64,000 nucleotides of DNA, from positions 124,001 through 188,000 of the forward strand of contig NZ_CZPZ01000023.1 in assembly GCF_001458775.1 (NCBI RefSeq), written 5' to 3'. The notes below the pieces were generated by a model that saw only the letters and a list, made by a program, of their open reading frames with translations, was not told where the DNA came from and made no database searches. The DNA comes from Candidatus Nitrospira nitrificans (GTDB lineage Bacteria > Nitrospirota > Nitrospiria > Nitrospirales > Nitrospiraceae). The translations under genes were made by a program, and so were the position numbers. Below, piece by piece: positions 43,369 to 52,881 of the stretch (position 1 is the stretch's first letter; each line of letters starts with the position of its first letter).

Positions 43369-44796
43369 ATGGTCATGCGTCAGGTTCGCGTTCGGTTTGC
43401 CCCCAGTCCGACGGGGTTTCTCCACATAGGAGGAGTGCGGACGGCTCTGTTCAATTGGCTCTTCGCGCGCCAACAACAGGGTGTGTTCATCCTTCGCATT
43501 GAGGACACCGATCAAAGTCGCTCGACCGATGAATCCATTCAGGCCATCCTGCAAGGCATGCAATGGGTCGGGCTCGATTGGGATGAAGGGCCATTCCGTC
43601 AAACAGAGCGGATGGACTTGTATCGAGCTCACGCCATGAAGTTGCTTGAGGCGGGGCAGGCGTACTGGTGCGTGTGCAAGGCTGAAGAGTTGGACGCTCG
43701 TCGAAAAGAAGCCGAGGCCAAGGGCTTGTCGCCTCGCTACGACGGGCGCTGTCGCAATTTGAAGCTCGTCTGTTCGCCAGGAGATGCCGCGCTTCGATTC
43801 AAGGCCCCGCAAGAAGGCCAGACGGTGATCGATGATCTCATCAAGGGAAAGGTCGTCTTCGACAATGCCGTCGTGGATGATGTGATCATTCTCAGGTCCA
43901 ACGGGTATCCCACCTACAACTTTTCAGTCGTGGTCGATGATGCCTTGATGGGCATTACCCATGTGGTGCGAGGGGACGATCATTTGACGAACACGCCGCG
44001 CCAAATTCCCATTTTCGAGGCGCTGGGGTTTGCCGCGCCGCGTTTCGGACATCTGCCGATGATTTTAGGCGCCGATAAGACCAGGCTCTCCAAACGCCAT
44101 GGGGCGACCTCGATCATGGCCTACAAAGACATGGGCTATCTTCCTGAGGCCATGGTCAATTATTTAGTCCGTCTCGGCTGGTCGCACGGGGATCAAGAGC
44201 TCTTTACTCGGCAAGAGCTGATCGAAAAGTTTTCGTGGGACCATGTGCAAACGTCGGCGGCTGTCTTCAATCCGGACAAGTTGCTCTGGATGAACGCCGA
44301 ATATATCAAGACGAGTCCACCGAGCGAGGTGGCACAAGCGCTCGTGCCCCACCTGGAACAGGCGGGTTTGAAGGACGAACTGCGCACAGTGTCAGCCGAA
44401 TGGCTTGCGCAATTGATCATATTGGTTAAAGAACGGGCGAAGACCTTGGTCGACATGGTGGATTGGGTCAGGCCGTATTTTGGGCAAGAGGCCACGTTCG
44501 AGGTGGAAGCTGCCAAGAAATTTCTCACCCCGACGACCGTGCCGTTGCTGCAGAAGCTTCTGGCACGATTCGAGGCGCTTCCGATCTTTTCCAAACAGGT
44601 GTGGGAAGAGAGTTTCAAGAAGCTCGTCGAGGAAGAAGGCATCAAGATGGGTGCGTTAGCCCAGCCAGTTCGGGTCGCCTTGACCGGACGGACGGCAAGC
44701 CCGGGGCTCTTCGAAGTCATGGAGGTTCTTGGACGCGAACGCACCCTCGTTCGGCTGAAGGCAGGAATTGAGCGCGCGAAAGTCTGCCAGGCTTGA
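43369..44796 (+). CDS. gltX: Glutamate-tRNA ligase
   Basis: 475 residues. Class I synthetase motif PSPTGFLHIGGVRTALFNW near residue 12, and KLSKRHGAT near 245 in the form RLSKRH. It charges tRNA-Glu. The next features are two tRNA-Gln genes 37 bp away, perhaps on the same transcript. ATG 43369 or, two codons in, 43375. Confidence 0.95.
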   Translation: MVMRQVRVRFAPSPTGFLHIGGVRTALFNWLFARQQQGVFILRIEDTDQSRSTDESIQAILQGMQWVGLDWDEGPFRQTERMDLYRAHAMKLLEAGQAYWCVCKAEELDARRKEAEAKGLSPRYDGRCRNLKLVCSPGDAALRFKAPQEGQTVIDDLIKGKVVFDNAVVDDVIILRSNGYPTYNFSVVVDDALMGITHVVRGDDHLTNTPRQIPIFEALGFAAPRFGHLPMILGADKTRLSKRHGATSIMAYKDMGYLPEAMVNYLVRLGWSHGDQELFTRQELIEKFSWDHVQTSAAVFNPDKLLWMNAEYIKTSPPSEVAQALVPHLEQAGLKDELRTVSAEWLAQLIILVKERAKTLVDMVDWVRPYFGQEATFEVEAAKKFLTPTTVPLLQKLLARFEALPIFSKQVWEESFKKLVEEEGIKMGALAQPVRVALTGRTASPGLFEVMEVLGRERTLVRLKAGIERAKVCQA

Positions 44797-44832
44797 CGGA
44801 TTGAGCGGTCCTATATTACGTTGAACGCCGGT

Positions 44833-44906
44833 TGGGGGATCGTCTAGCGGTAGGACGTCAGTCTCTGGATCTGACTACCTAGGTTCGATTCCTAGTCCCC
44901 CAGCCA
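44833..44906 (+). tRNA. tRNA-Gln (anticodon CUG)
   Basis: Acceptor TGGGGGA pairs with TCCCCCA, discriminator G, CCA encoded. D arm GTCT/GGAC, anticodon loop CTCTGGA (anticodon CTG), T arm CTAGG/CCTAG. The anticodon stem has a T-T mismatch next to the loop (TCAGT/TCTGA). Confidence 0.93.
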
Positions 44907-44955
44907 AAAATTCTCTCTTCTTGTTTCCGCATCACGAAATATCACCGTACCGCGC

Positions 44956-45029
44956 TGGGGGATCGTCTAGCGGTAGGACGCCGGCCTTTGGAGCCGGCTA
45001 CCTAGGTTCGATTCCTAGTCCCCCAGCCA
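44956..45029 (+). tRNA. tRNA-Gln (anticodon UUG)
   Basis: Same body as the tRNA at 44833 except the anticodon arm CCGGC / CTTTGGA / GCCGG, anticodon TTG. CCA is encoded. The two are a tandem duplicate with anticodon change. Reads CAA and likely CAG. Confidence 0.95.
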
Positions 45030-45272
45030 TTTCCCCTAAACCCTCAGGCGCGGCACCGACTTCAGCTATTGAGGTGCCAAACTTGTGCTGGTATTGTTGT
45101 GCGCGATTGATTGAGAGCCGAACAAATGACGAGTGGTAGGAGATCGCATGCTACACGAGGACCGATGGTGCCAGCGATAAGGCCTGCAGAAAGAAAGGGG
45201 AGGCTGCCATGAGGCAACGGAGCCCGTGGACTCGATTCCAATTGGTAACAATCGAAGGACTCATTATCCCCC

Positions 45273-45377
45273 GTCGCCGAGATTCGGGCGTTGGAAACTC
45301 AGCAAGCCGCCTCCCACCGCCGCTTGGATGATCTCTTTCACTCCATGCTCCGCCGCACCTTACAGGATGAATTATGA
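45273..45377 (+). pseudogene. Relic: C-terminus of a type I HsdS
   Basis: An open frame with no start reads VAEIRALETQQAASHRRLDD then LFHSMLRRTLQDEL and TGA, the tail of an HsdS second spacer. The rest of the gene is absent. Its stop overlaps the ATG of the next relic, as in real hsd operons. Confidence 0.65.
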
Positions 45378-45553
45378 CAAGCGAGGAGAAGCCTGCCGGC
45401 TGGTCGGCCATTCGCCGTCATCTGAACGAGCAGTCGAAGCCGGCACTGCTGGCGCTGGTCAAAGACCTCTACGACGCATCCCCCAGCACTCGCGATTTTC
45501 TGCATGCTCGTCAATTTGATAAAACGCTGCCGGAAAACCTCAGTTCCCTTTGA
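45374..45553 (+). pseudogene. Truncated gene downstream of the HsdS relic (59 aa)
   Basis: MTSEEKPAGWSAIRRHLNEQ then LLALVKDLYDASPSTRDFLHA looks like the N-terminus of a longer helical protein cut off after 59 residues (ends PENLSSL). It follows the HsdS relic with an ATGA overlap. The family is not certain. The next 245 bp to 45798 have no gene. Confidence 0.5.
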
Positions 45554-45798
45554 TACTTCCATGAGAATCTTGACGGCTTGGTGACCAACCAGCACTCGGG
45601 TTTATTGTATCCCTGTCAGACTTTGGGCCACTGCAATCTTTACCAGGTGCTCGGTTCTGTGCACACAAGATCCATCGAATAATAGAGTCGGGATAATAAT
45701 CGGCGCGTGTGAGCGGGAGAAGAGCGGTCTATTGCTGTCGAGAGAAAAATCGGTGAGTAGAAGCGAGACTTGACATGGGTCGCAAACGAGGCCCGAAA

Positions 45799-46296
45799 TT
45801 ACTTCGACTCAGTCTCTCGGCGTGAGGCACGAAGCACTTCAAGGGCGCGTTCTAAGATGATTCGATCCGGAACATCCTTTTCACGAAGCGTTTGTTTGGT
45901 GAGGAGTAGTCCTTCCAGATTGATGGTTTTCACCGGGATCCCCTCGAACTCGATAGTTTCTGCGTATGGACGGAGTGCGTCATATGTCATGCCATTGGCG
46001 TTCAGCATGACATCCACGACAAACGCATCGGCGACCCGAATATTTTCACCTTCTTCGAACCAGGCAGGTTCTATCTCTTTGGCAGCGTGATCGGGAAGGA
46101 TCAACAGCGCGTCCTTGACCCGTTGTCCCGCCGTGGCGGAGGCCGGAACCACGATGAATGTCAGTCGTCGCCCGGTGGTATCCATGGCGGCCAGCGCATA
46201 CCCACCGATCAAGAAATAGTCGATGTGATGTTGATTGAGGGAACGTAAGAGGGTCTTGAGATCATCGAGCGTAGCGGGTCGGCTGTACTCCTCCAT
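45799..46296 (-). CDS. Nucleotidyltransferase-like protein (AbiEii-type fold), altered active site
   Basis: 165 residues. IDYFLIGGYALAAMDTTGRR near residue 25 has the GG(Y/W)AL of a MNT/AbiEii fold. The next segment LTFIVVPASATAG stands where DIDLLV would carry two catalytic Asp, so catalysis may be lost. Downstream ALEVLRASRRETES is helical. Its start directly follows the stop of the gene at 46297, so the two are paired. Confidence 0.65.
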   Translation of the reverse strand: MEEYSRPATLDDLKTLLRSLNQHHIDYFLIGGYALAAMDTTGRRLTFIVVPASATAGQRVKDALLILPDHAAKEIEPAWFEEGENIRVADAFVVDVMLNANGMTYDALRPYAETIEFEGIPVKTINLEGLLLTKQTLREKDVPDRIILERALEVLRASRRETESK

Positions 46297-46518
46297 TTAC
46301 TCTCGCTCGGCTGCCAATCGTCCCATGCCCCGTACCAACGAGTCTTCTTGTTGTTTATTGGCGTCCTTGTGCGATTGAAAACGGTACACACCTTTCGGAA
46401 TAAACGTACTGTTGGCCAGATGTGCGATGGTTTCGCTGAAGCGGGCACCTTCTGCCAGCAATGTTCCGTCACCCTGCATGGCGAGCGATCGCTCGCGCCT
46501 CTGTCCAACCGTTATCAT
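46297..46518 (-). CDS. Small protein paired with the nucleotidyltransferase-like gene
   Basis: 73 residues, MITVGQRRERSLAMQGDGTLLAEG then RFSETIAHLANSTFIPKGVYRFQSH. Helical and charged. The stop and the next start are adjacent. Could be an antitoxin or partner for 45799. ATG at 46518 inside a longer frame. Confidence 0.6.
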   Translation of the reverse strand: MITVGQRRERSLAMQGDGTLLAEGARFSETIAHLANSTFIPKGVYRFQSHKDANKQQEDSLVRGMGRLAAERE

Positions 46519-46590
46519 GCTGTCTACTCTACCTGAGGAGACACAAAGGGGCAAGCTGACCTCAGTGACTGCGTCGCCGATGTGTAGGAG

Positions 46591-47634
46591 TTACGTCAGC
46601 GTGCCGATGTCGATTACGAATCGAAACTTCACATCGCCGCGGAGCACTCGTTCATAGGCTTCATTGACCTGTTGGATTGGAATCACCTCAACATCCGACT
46701 CGATCTGATGCTGCGCGCAGAAGTCGAGCATTTTTTGCGTTTCTTTGATCCCGCCGATGAGCGAGCCGGCCAAACGCCGCCGTTTGAAAATGAGCGAGAA
46801 GGCCTGGACCGGAGTCGGCGTTTCGGGTGCGCCTACGAGAATCATGGTGCCGTCCGTCTTGAGGAGGTTCAAATAGGCGTTGTAATCATGGGGAGCCGAG
46901 ACCGTGTCGAGGATGTAGTGGAAATACCCCTGGAGCTTGGTAAAGGCCTGAGGCTCTGATGTCACGACAAAGTTCGCGGCACCCAGCCGCTTCGCATCTT
47001 CCCGTTTTTTCTCCGATGTGCTGAATACCGTGACCTCGGTTCCCATCGCCCTGGCAATTTTGACCGCCATGTGGCCAAGCCCACCGAGGCCGATGACGGC
47101 CAGTTTATGATAACGCCCGACACCCCATTGGCGCAGGGGGGAGTAGGTCGTAATCCCGGCGCAGAGCAGCGGGGCCGCTCCCGCCGGTGAGAGTGTCGTG
47201 GGAATTCGGAGGACATAGTTCTCATTCACCACGATCTGAGACGAGTAGCCGCCCTGAGTAATCCGTCCGGCTCGATCCTGTCCGCTGTAGGTCCAGACTG
47301 TGCCGCCGTCGCAATATTGTTCCAGACCTTCGCGGCAAGCCGTGCAGGTTCGGCAGGAATCCACGAAGCAGCCGACGCCGGCTCGATCCCCCACCTTGAA
47401 AGTGGCCACCGCCTTGCCGACTTGCGCGACGGTTCCGATGATCTCGTGTCCGGGCACCATGGGAAAGAGAGAGATGCCCCATTCGTTACGGGCCTGGTGG
47501 ATATCTGAGTGGCAGATCCCACAGTGCGAGATCGAAATCAGGACGTCCTGGGGACCGACATCGCGTCGTTCAAAGGAGAAGGGCTGTAAACTCTCCTTGG
47601 CGGCCATCGCCGCGTAGCCTTTAGTCGCAAGCAT
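46591..47634 (-). CDS. Zinc-dependent alcohol dehydrogenase (YahK/cinnamyl-alcohol type)
   Basis: 347 residues. Catalytic zinc motif CGICHSDIHQARNEWG near residue 38, structural zinc CRTCTACREGLEQYC near 95 and the nucleotide fold IGLGGLGHMAVKIARAMG near 170. Reduces aldehydes with NADPH. ATG 47634 has AAGGAG at the right spacing. It begins MLATKGYAAMAAK. Confidence 0.9.
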   Translation of the reverse strand: MLATKGYAAMAAKESLQPFSFERRDVGPQDVLISISHCGICHSDIHQARNEWGISLFPMVPGHEIIGTVAQVGKAVATFKVGDRAGVGCFVDSCRTCTACREGLEQYCDGGTVWTYSGQDRAGRITQGGYSSQIVVNENYVLRIPTTLSPAGAAPLLCAGITTYSPLRQWGVGRYHKLAVIGLGGLGHMAVKIARAMGTEVTVFSTSEKKREDAKRLGAANFVVTSEPQAFTKLQGYFHYILDTVSAPHDYNAYLNLLKTDGTMILVGAPETPTPVQAFSLIFKRRRLAGSLIGGIKETQKMLDFCAQHQIESDVEVIPIQQVNEAYERVLRGDVKFRFVIDIGTLT

Positions 47635-47785
47635 GGATGTTCTCCTTCGAGAGGTGAGCAAACAATACGACCTTAGCAAGTTCAACGGGACTTGCCAACA
47701 GCAAAGGCGGCATATTTTTGGTGTCACCGATAGCAGCGGGTCCTTGGGTGATCCTAGACCGCGGGACGGTGGAATTGGGAGGTGC

Positions 47786-47980
47786 TTAAGTGCGGTCGTT
47801 CGTCTTGCCGTCGTCGGTCGATTCAGGAACGTCGGTGTCTGTGGTGAGCGGCGAACCGGGAATGCGGTACTGTTCTGCCGCCCATGTTCCCAAGTCCGTG
47901 ACCTGACAACGTTCAGAACAGAATGGGCGCCAGCTATTTCCTTCCCACGTGGTTGGCCGGCGACAGATCGGGCAGAGCAT
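47786..47980 (-). CDS. yacG: YacG, DNA gyrase inhibitor zinc-finger protein
   Basis: 64 residues, MLCPICRRPTTWEGNSWRPF then CSERCQVTDLGTW. The CPIC and CSERC pair is the YacG zinc-binding site. Start 47980 is inside a longer frame that overlaps glnS; 8 bp after the glnS stop, so it is likely co-transcribed with it. Confidence 0.85.
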   Translation of the reverse strand: MLCPICRRPTTWEGNSWRPFCSERCQVTDLGTWAAEQYRIPGSPLTTDTDVPESTDDGKTNDRT

Positions 47981-47988
47981 GAAGGTCT

Positions 47989-49692
47989 TCAGCGCCGAGG
48001 GGCTTGCTGGGTTTTCTCGATTTTGGCCCATGCATCCTTGAGAGAGACGGTCCGGTTGAAAATGAGTCTCTCGGGTGAGGAATCAGGGTCCACGCAGAAG
48101 TATCCTTGTCGTTCGAATTGGAAGCGGGAGCCGGGTGCGGCTGAACGGAGGCTTGGCTCAACCACACAGCCGCTGAGGAGCTCAAGTGAGTGAGGATTCA
48201 AGGATCGAGTCCAATCCTGTTCAATCGGAGGCTGGGCCTGGTCGGCGAGAAGAAGCGGATGATAGAGCCGGACGGCTGCTTTGACCGCATGTGGCGCCGA
48301 CACCCAGTGAATGGTGGCTTTCACCTTGCGCTGTTCTTGTGCCGAGCCGCTTCTTGTCTCAGGGTCGTACGTGCAGTGCAGTTCGGTAACCGCCCCGGTC
48401 CGAGGATCCTTCGTCGCGCTCACACATTGAATGATGTATCCATAGCGGAGCCGGACCTCCCGGCCGGGCGCGAGGCGGTAAAACTGTTTGGGTGGATCTT
48501 CGCGGAAATCGTCTTGCTCGATGTAGAGCGTCCGTGAGAAGGGAACCCTCCGAGTTCCGGCGGCAGCGTCTTCGGGGTTATTCACGGCATCGAGTTCTTC
48601 AACGACGCCTTCCGGATAATTGTCGATCACCACCTTTAACGGTCGGAGCACTCCCATCACGCGTGGCGACTGTTTATTCAGGTCTTCTCGGATGAAGTGT
48701 TCAAACAGCTGCATCTCGACGATGGCGTCCCGCTTAGCCACCCCGATGTGTTCGCAAAAGGCCCGAATCGCTTCAGGCGTCACGCCTCGTCGCCGGAGGC
48801 CCTTCAAGGTGGGAAGGCGCGGATCATCCCAGCCGTTCACCAGTTTCTTCTCGACCAGTTCCAGGAGCTTCCGCTTGCTCATCACGGTGGAAGTGAGATT
48901 CAGCCTGGCGAATTCGATCTGCTGAGGGCGATGGGGAGCGCCGGTTTCAGCGACGACCCAATCGTACAAGGGACGGTGGTCTTCAAATTCAAGGGTGCAA
49001 AGGGAATGGGTGATGCCTTCGATGGCGTCGGACAACGGATGCGCGAAATCATAGGACGGATAGATGCACCACCCCGTGCCGGTCCGATAATGCGTGGCAT
49101 GTCGGATGCGATACAGAATCGGGTCTCGTAGGTTAATGTTGGGCGAGCCCATATCGATTTTTGCGCGTAAGACATGCGCGCCGTCGGCAAACTCTCCCGC
49201 CCGCATACGCGCCAACAGATCGAGGTTGTCCTCGATGGACCGAGTCCGAAAGGGACTGTCGCGGCCTGGCTCGGTCAGGGTGCCGCGGTATTCGCGGATT
49301 TGATCGGCCGTGAGACTGTCGATATAGGCCTTCCCATTTTTGATCAAGCCTGTGGCAAAGGTATAGAGCTGCTCGAAATAATCCGATGCGTAGAACATCT
49401 TCCCATGCCAATCAAATCCCAACCAGCGGACATCTTCCTGAATGGCTTGGACATATTCAGGGTCTTCAGTCGTCGGGTTGGTGTCGTCGAATCGCAGGTG
49501 GCACATCCCGCCGGGACTGTCATGGGCGATCCCAAAATTGAGGGCGATGGACTTGGCATGCCCGATATGAAGATAGCCATTGGGCTCGGGAGGAAATCTG
49601 GTGACCACGCGACCGCCGTGCTTGCCGGCGGCACGATCGGTCGCCACCAGCTCCCGAATGAAATTCGATGAATGCGAGGACTCTGGTGTCAT
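47989..49692 (-). CDS. glnS: Glutamine-tRNA ligase
   Basis: 567 residues. [18 protein letters not shown] near residue 30 is the HIGH motif, MSKRKLLEL near 275 is the KMSKS counterpart. It charges tRNA-Gln directly, so the organism need not use Gln amidation by GatCAB. ATG 49692. Confidence 0.95.
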   Translation of the reverse strand: MTPESSHSSNFIRELVATDRAAGKHGGRVVTRFPPEPNGYLHIGHAKSIALNFGIAHDSPGGMCHLRFDDTNPTTEDPEYVQAIQEDVRWLGFDWHGKMFYASDYFEQLYTFATGLIKNGKAYIDSLTADQIREYRGTLTEPGRDSPFRTRSIEDNLDLLARMRAGEFADGAHVLRAKIDMGSPNINLRDPILYRIRHATHYRTGTGWCIYPSYDFAHPLSDAIEGITHSLCTLEFEDHRPLYDWVVAETGAPHRPQQIEFARLNLTSTVMSKRKLLELVEKKLVNGWDDPRLPTLKGLRRRGVTPEAIRAFCEHIGVAKRDAIVEMQLFEHFIREDLNKQSPRVMGVLRPLKVVIDNYPEGVVEELDAVNNPEDAAAGTRRVPFSRTLYIEQDDFREDPPKQFYRLAPGREVRLRYGYIIQCVSATKDPRTGAVTELHCTYDPETRSGSAQEQRKVKATIHWVSAPHAVKAAVRLYHPLLLADQAQPPIEQDWTRSLNPHSLELLSGCVVEPSLRSAAPGSRFQFERQGYFCVDPDSSPERLIFNRTVSLKDAWAKIEKTQQAPRR

Positions 49693-49795
49693 GATGAATT
49701 TCTGTGCGAACGGTTCGGCAGAGTCATGGTTTCATGGCCAAGCTTCAAGGGAGTTCTACCATAGACGAGCCGATGGGAGGAATGGGGGGCGACGG

Positions 49796-50221
49796 CTAAG
49801 CGGAAGGTTCTGTGGCGGAGTCGCCTGACGCCTGCATGACATGGAAGTCTTTTTGGGCGATGAGATGTCCGTCCATTCGCAACCGGAATTCATACCGACC
49901 AGGCGCGGGAAAGATCAAGAGAGGAATATTGATCCCGAAATCCGAAATCTGGAGGCGATCGCTGATCTCGATGTTGGGAAGCGTGGCCCTGCAGATAAGC
50001 TGTTCGGAGTTGAGGTAGACCAATTCGATATCGAAATGGTACGGGCCTTCCGCGTCGGTGAGGCAGAAATAGAGCCCCATCTGCTGATGCTGGAAGGGGA
50101 AGGCCGCTGTCTGCAGATGTGTGAAGATTCCGATCAAGCTTTTCTTTTTCGTCAAGCTGTCCTCAATGACTTGATCGCAGACGAGAAACGCTTGGACGGT
50201 AGGTGTGGGGAGATCGGTCAT
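49796..50221 (-). CDS. DUF6941 family protein
   Basis: 141 residues, beta-rich, PTVQAFLVCDQVIEDSLTKKKSLIGIFT, the family start. Function unknown. ATG 50221. Next gene on the minus strand lies 147 bp upstream. Confidence 0.7.
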   Translation of the reverse strand: MTDLPTPTVQAFLVCDQVIEDSLTKKKSLIGIFTHLQTAAFPFQHQQMGLYFCLTDAEGPYHFDIELVYLNSEQLICRATLPNIEISDRLQISDFGINIPLLIFPAPGRYEFRLRMDGHLIAQKDFHVMQASGDSATEPSA

Positions 50222-50368
50222 GGGATTATTCTAAGGAAAGCAGGAGGAACGGCACAACGGTTCCTGCTTTTCCGCGGCATGAGGGAGCGGGTATCGCGTC
50301 CCAGGAGAAGGTTGAAAAGATGAAGAATATGTCTGAGCCGAGGGGGTATGTGAAAAGACCGACTGCGG

Positions 50369-50956
50369 TCAACCGAGAATGGCGGGACCGCCTCGGGCTT
50401 CGACGATCTCCCGAAACAGGGTTGTGTGGGAGCCGATTCGACAGTAGTGAGAGGTGATTTCCACCGGGATGCCCCGGTGCGAGTGCAATCTCCCGCAGAT
50501 GAGGTCGACTCTGGAGTCCGATGCCATCCGCGCTTCGAACACGAGGTGTCCCGATTGTAAATCTCTCAGGCGAACAGACGGCATGTCGGCCGGCGACAGA
50601 CTTTGGCCGAGCCGAACATCGACAGCGAACCGTTCACCTTCATTCAACGTGAGGACATTTCGGCGCAGGTGCGCAATGCGGGTGCCGTGCTCGTTATACA
50701 GATCGAGCGTGACGAGAAGCAGTCGCTGCTCCGATTTGGCTTCAATGACGAGTTGCTCTTTCCCGTGGATCGTGACCACACCGTTGGTGCGGCGAAAAAC
50801 GTTGGATCCGATCCGCAGTTCAAGTCCTGGCCTGGGGAGTACCCCCGCCGTTGCCGTACGATCAAAGGATTCGGTCCTGCGGAACGCCGCCGGATCATCC
50901 ATGCGAGCCTCGAAGTCACGTGGTTCCAGGTCCTGTGGAGTTTCGCAATCCCACAC
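50369..50956 (-). CDS. Hypothetical protein, 195 aa
   Basis: Unrecognised, beta-rich. It contains RRTNGVVTIHGKEQLVIEA and VDVRLGQSLSPADMPSV. No signal peptide. Could be an HNH-like or PilZ-like protein, but no motif supports either. ATG at 50956. Confidence 0.6.
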   Translation of the reverse strand: MWDCETPQDLEPRDFEARMDDPAAFRRTESFDRTATAGVLPRPGLELRIGSNVFRRTNGVVTIHGKEQLVIEAKSEQRLLLVTLDLYNEHGTRIAHLRRNVLTLNEGERFAVDVRLGQSLSPADMPSVRLRDLQSGHLVFEARMASDSRVDLICGRLHSHRGIPVEITSHYCRIGSHTTLFREIVEARGGPAILG

Positions 50957-51162
50957 GGAGCGTCACTAAAACATTAGGGAGGCTAGGCTTTTTGTGCAGC
51001 TCTGTCAAGGGTATGCGCCTCGAGGACCTGGGCATATTATGGCCAGGTACAGTAGGCCCAAATGGACGTTCTCAAACCCTCTTGCCCTTGCGAATGAGTG
51101 GCGCTTCGTTGCAAACAGAAAACCGCTTATGCTACGGTTCATCGTTCGGGCGGTTCCGGGAT

Positions 51163-51240
51163 GGTCCCATCGTCTAGCCTGGCCTAGGACGGAGCCCTCT
51201 CAAGGCTTAAACACGGGTTCGAATCCCGTTGGGACCACCA
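51163..51240 (+). tRNA. tRNA-Glu (anticodon CUC)
   Basis: GGTCCCA pairs with TGGGACC; discriminator A; CCA encoded. Anticodon loop CTCTCAA gives CTC. D loop AGCCTGGCCTA and T arm ACGGG/CCCGT. A degenerate copy of its 3' end lies at 52016-52058. Confidence 0.95.
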
Positions 51241-51384
51241 CACCAAGCTCGCTCATGCCGGCCGCTATTTTGAATCTCATCGTAATTGTCGCGGCCGGAT
51301 AAATACCTCCAAGCAGCCGTGACCGAGTATCTTTTTCGGAAGGTTCCAAATCCAGCTACCCGTGGTGACGGGAGGGATTGAATT

Positions 51385-51945
51385 ATGAACCTGGTGACCT
51401 TTCGCTTCCGCCAGTCCCAGGCCGTGGACTTTTATTGGAGCCTTGAGTTGGCCAAACGGGGCTCCCTACGCGAATTCAAGGTAGATCCCAACATCACCAT
51501 TTATGAGTCGGCGTTTGACCTCCTGAACCCGATTCAAGTAGGACATGCCTTGTCCCTGGCCAAGGCCTTGGTGCTCGACAAGCGAGCCGAGGTCTTCTCG
51601 GGAAACACGTCGTTGACCATGGTGACCGTCCGTGATGTGTTGCAGTGCTATCAGCAATCGATGCTGGTCGACGACCATCATGCTCATTGTTGGTTCAAAA
51701 TCCGGCTCACGTTTGACCTGACCGTGACACGATTCGAGGTGGAGTCCGGCGACTCCGCGAAGTCGTTCGTGTTCCCGTGTCGACGCGCGGCCACATACGC
51801 CTATGGCATTCACTATGAGCACCCGGGGACGATCTACAACCAACTGGACTCGGCCTTATGGCGTGCCGGCACACGTTGGTGTCCGCGGCTCACGGATCTC
51901 ACAGAAATAAAACTTGTCAACGTGGAGTTGCGGACTAAAAGATGA
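51385..51945 (+). CDS. Hypothetical protein, 186 aa
   Basis: Begins MNLVTFRFRQSQAVDFYWSL. No family recognised; the composition is beta-rich with many His (VDDHHAHC). It lies between the tRNA-Glu gene and the degenerate copy of its 3' end, so it could be cargo of a former integrative element. GGGAGGG precedes the ATG. Confidence 0.6.
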   Translation: MNLVTFRFRQSQAVDFYWSLELAKRGSLREFKVDPNITIYESAFDLLNPIQVGHALSLAKALVLDKRAEVFSGNTSLTMVTVRDVLQCYQQSMLVDDHHAHCWFKIRLTFDLTVTRFEVESGDSAKSFVFPCRRAATYAYGIHYEHPGTIYNQLDSALWRAGTRWCPRLTDLTEIKLVNVELRTKR

Positions 51946-52015
51946 AGAACCGCTCCCGACTTGGGAAAAAGTGGCGAAACCAATGATAATAAATGGCGAA
52001 GTCGTCGTCGAATTC

Positions 52016-52058
52016 AAACACGAGTTCGAATTCCGTTGGGACTATCAAACCTCGCTTA
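52016..52058 (+). repeat. att-like degenerate copy of the tRNA-Glu 3' end
   Basis: AAACACGAGTTCGAATTCCG then TTGGGACTATCA copies positions 51209-51240 of tRNA-Glu with four substitutions, and the similarity continues a further 15-20 bp. Fits an attR-type duplication left by an integrase acting on the tRNA gene. No integrase gene is seen. Confidence 0.55.
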
Positions 52059-52186
52059 TGCTATTCCTGAAATTCTCCAGTGCCCATATGGTGCACACAG
52101 GCTACAGATTCCTCAAAACTCTCCCATAAACCCTTTGATAATATTTCTTGTCCCTGCATGACGAGTCGACAGTACATCAACTATCT

Positions 52187-52588
52187 TCAGTGCGACGTAG
52201 AAAGCATCGTGAAGTCAGGATGCTGTTTTTTGTTTGGTAAGATCGGATGAAAGAGTTGAAATGTCTGCTGTCCTTTTCGGTCGAGCCCTTGAGGGAATAT
52301 GGTCTGGCCCGCAGCACTATATTCACGCATCTTTGCATGAAGCGATGCTCTCGCCTTATCTGCTGTAGGAAGACTCACATCTTGGTCGATGGCGGAGAAT
52401 CTGACTAGTTCATTGCGTCCAAGAACAACGTAGCTCTAGTCATGGTCTATCCTGTCCAAGAGGACCGTACCAAGAACGCTCTCGCTCTGGTCCGCATACC
52501 ATTCCTTTTCTTCTGCATAGAGCTTGGCCGTAGATCGTCGCATGAAACAGAGTGCTTCAAACCTTGCCGCCGAGATGGGCCGTATCAT
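52187..52588 (-). pseudogene. Relic gene with an in-frame stop
   Basis: A continuous frame of 134 codons has a TAG at 52438-52436 (codon 51). It begins MIRPISAARFEALCFMRRST, then VLGTVLLDRIDHD-stop-SYVVLGRNELVRFSAI, and ends early. The reading is coding-like through both halves, so the gene has decayed. I recall a hypothetical protein family with a similar start but cannot name it. Confidence 0.55.
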
Positions 52589-52863
52589 CTCGTATCCTCT
52601 TCGTCTAAGTTGCCTGGGCGATCTCCACAGTAGCGGGCGCTGTCACAGCTTCTAGCGAAAGTCGGATCAGCTGAGAAGATCCCTCGCTCTTCAAGCCGCA
52701 ATGCTGAGTTTTTCGCGATGAGATCGTTAGCTATACATCCCAGGAAATCTGACAGCTGGCGAAGCTCTTCGGCTCCCTTATTTTGAACGACACGGCGTTC
52801 CTCCGTCCTTGAAAAAGGGCGGAGATTTTTGGGGGTGCCCGCCGCAGATCGTCTATTATCTGC
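52585..52863 (-). pseudogene. Relic C-terminus overlapping the relic at 52187
   Basis: Open frame without a clear start: PKNLRPFSRTEERRVVQNKG then AEELRQLSDFLGCIANDLI, ending DEEDTR-stop. Its TGA overlaps the next ATG (ATGA), so the two were once an operon. Family unknown. The rest of 52059-52186 shows nothing. Confidence 0.35.
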
Positions 52864-52881
52864 ATGGCCATTGAAGGTGAC

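Noticed and set aside
44921-45139. Plus-strand 72-codon frame over the second tRNA-Gln
   Set aside because: It overlaps a well-folded tRNA gene with encoded CCA and has no protein similarity I can see.
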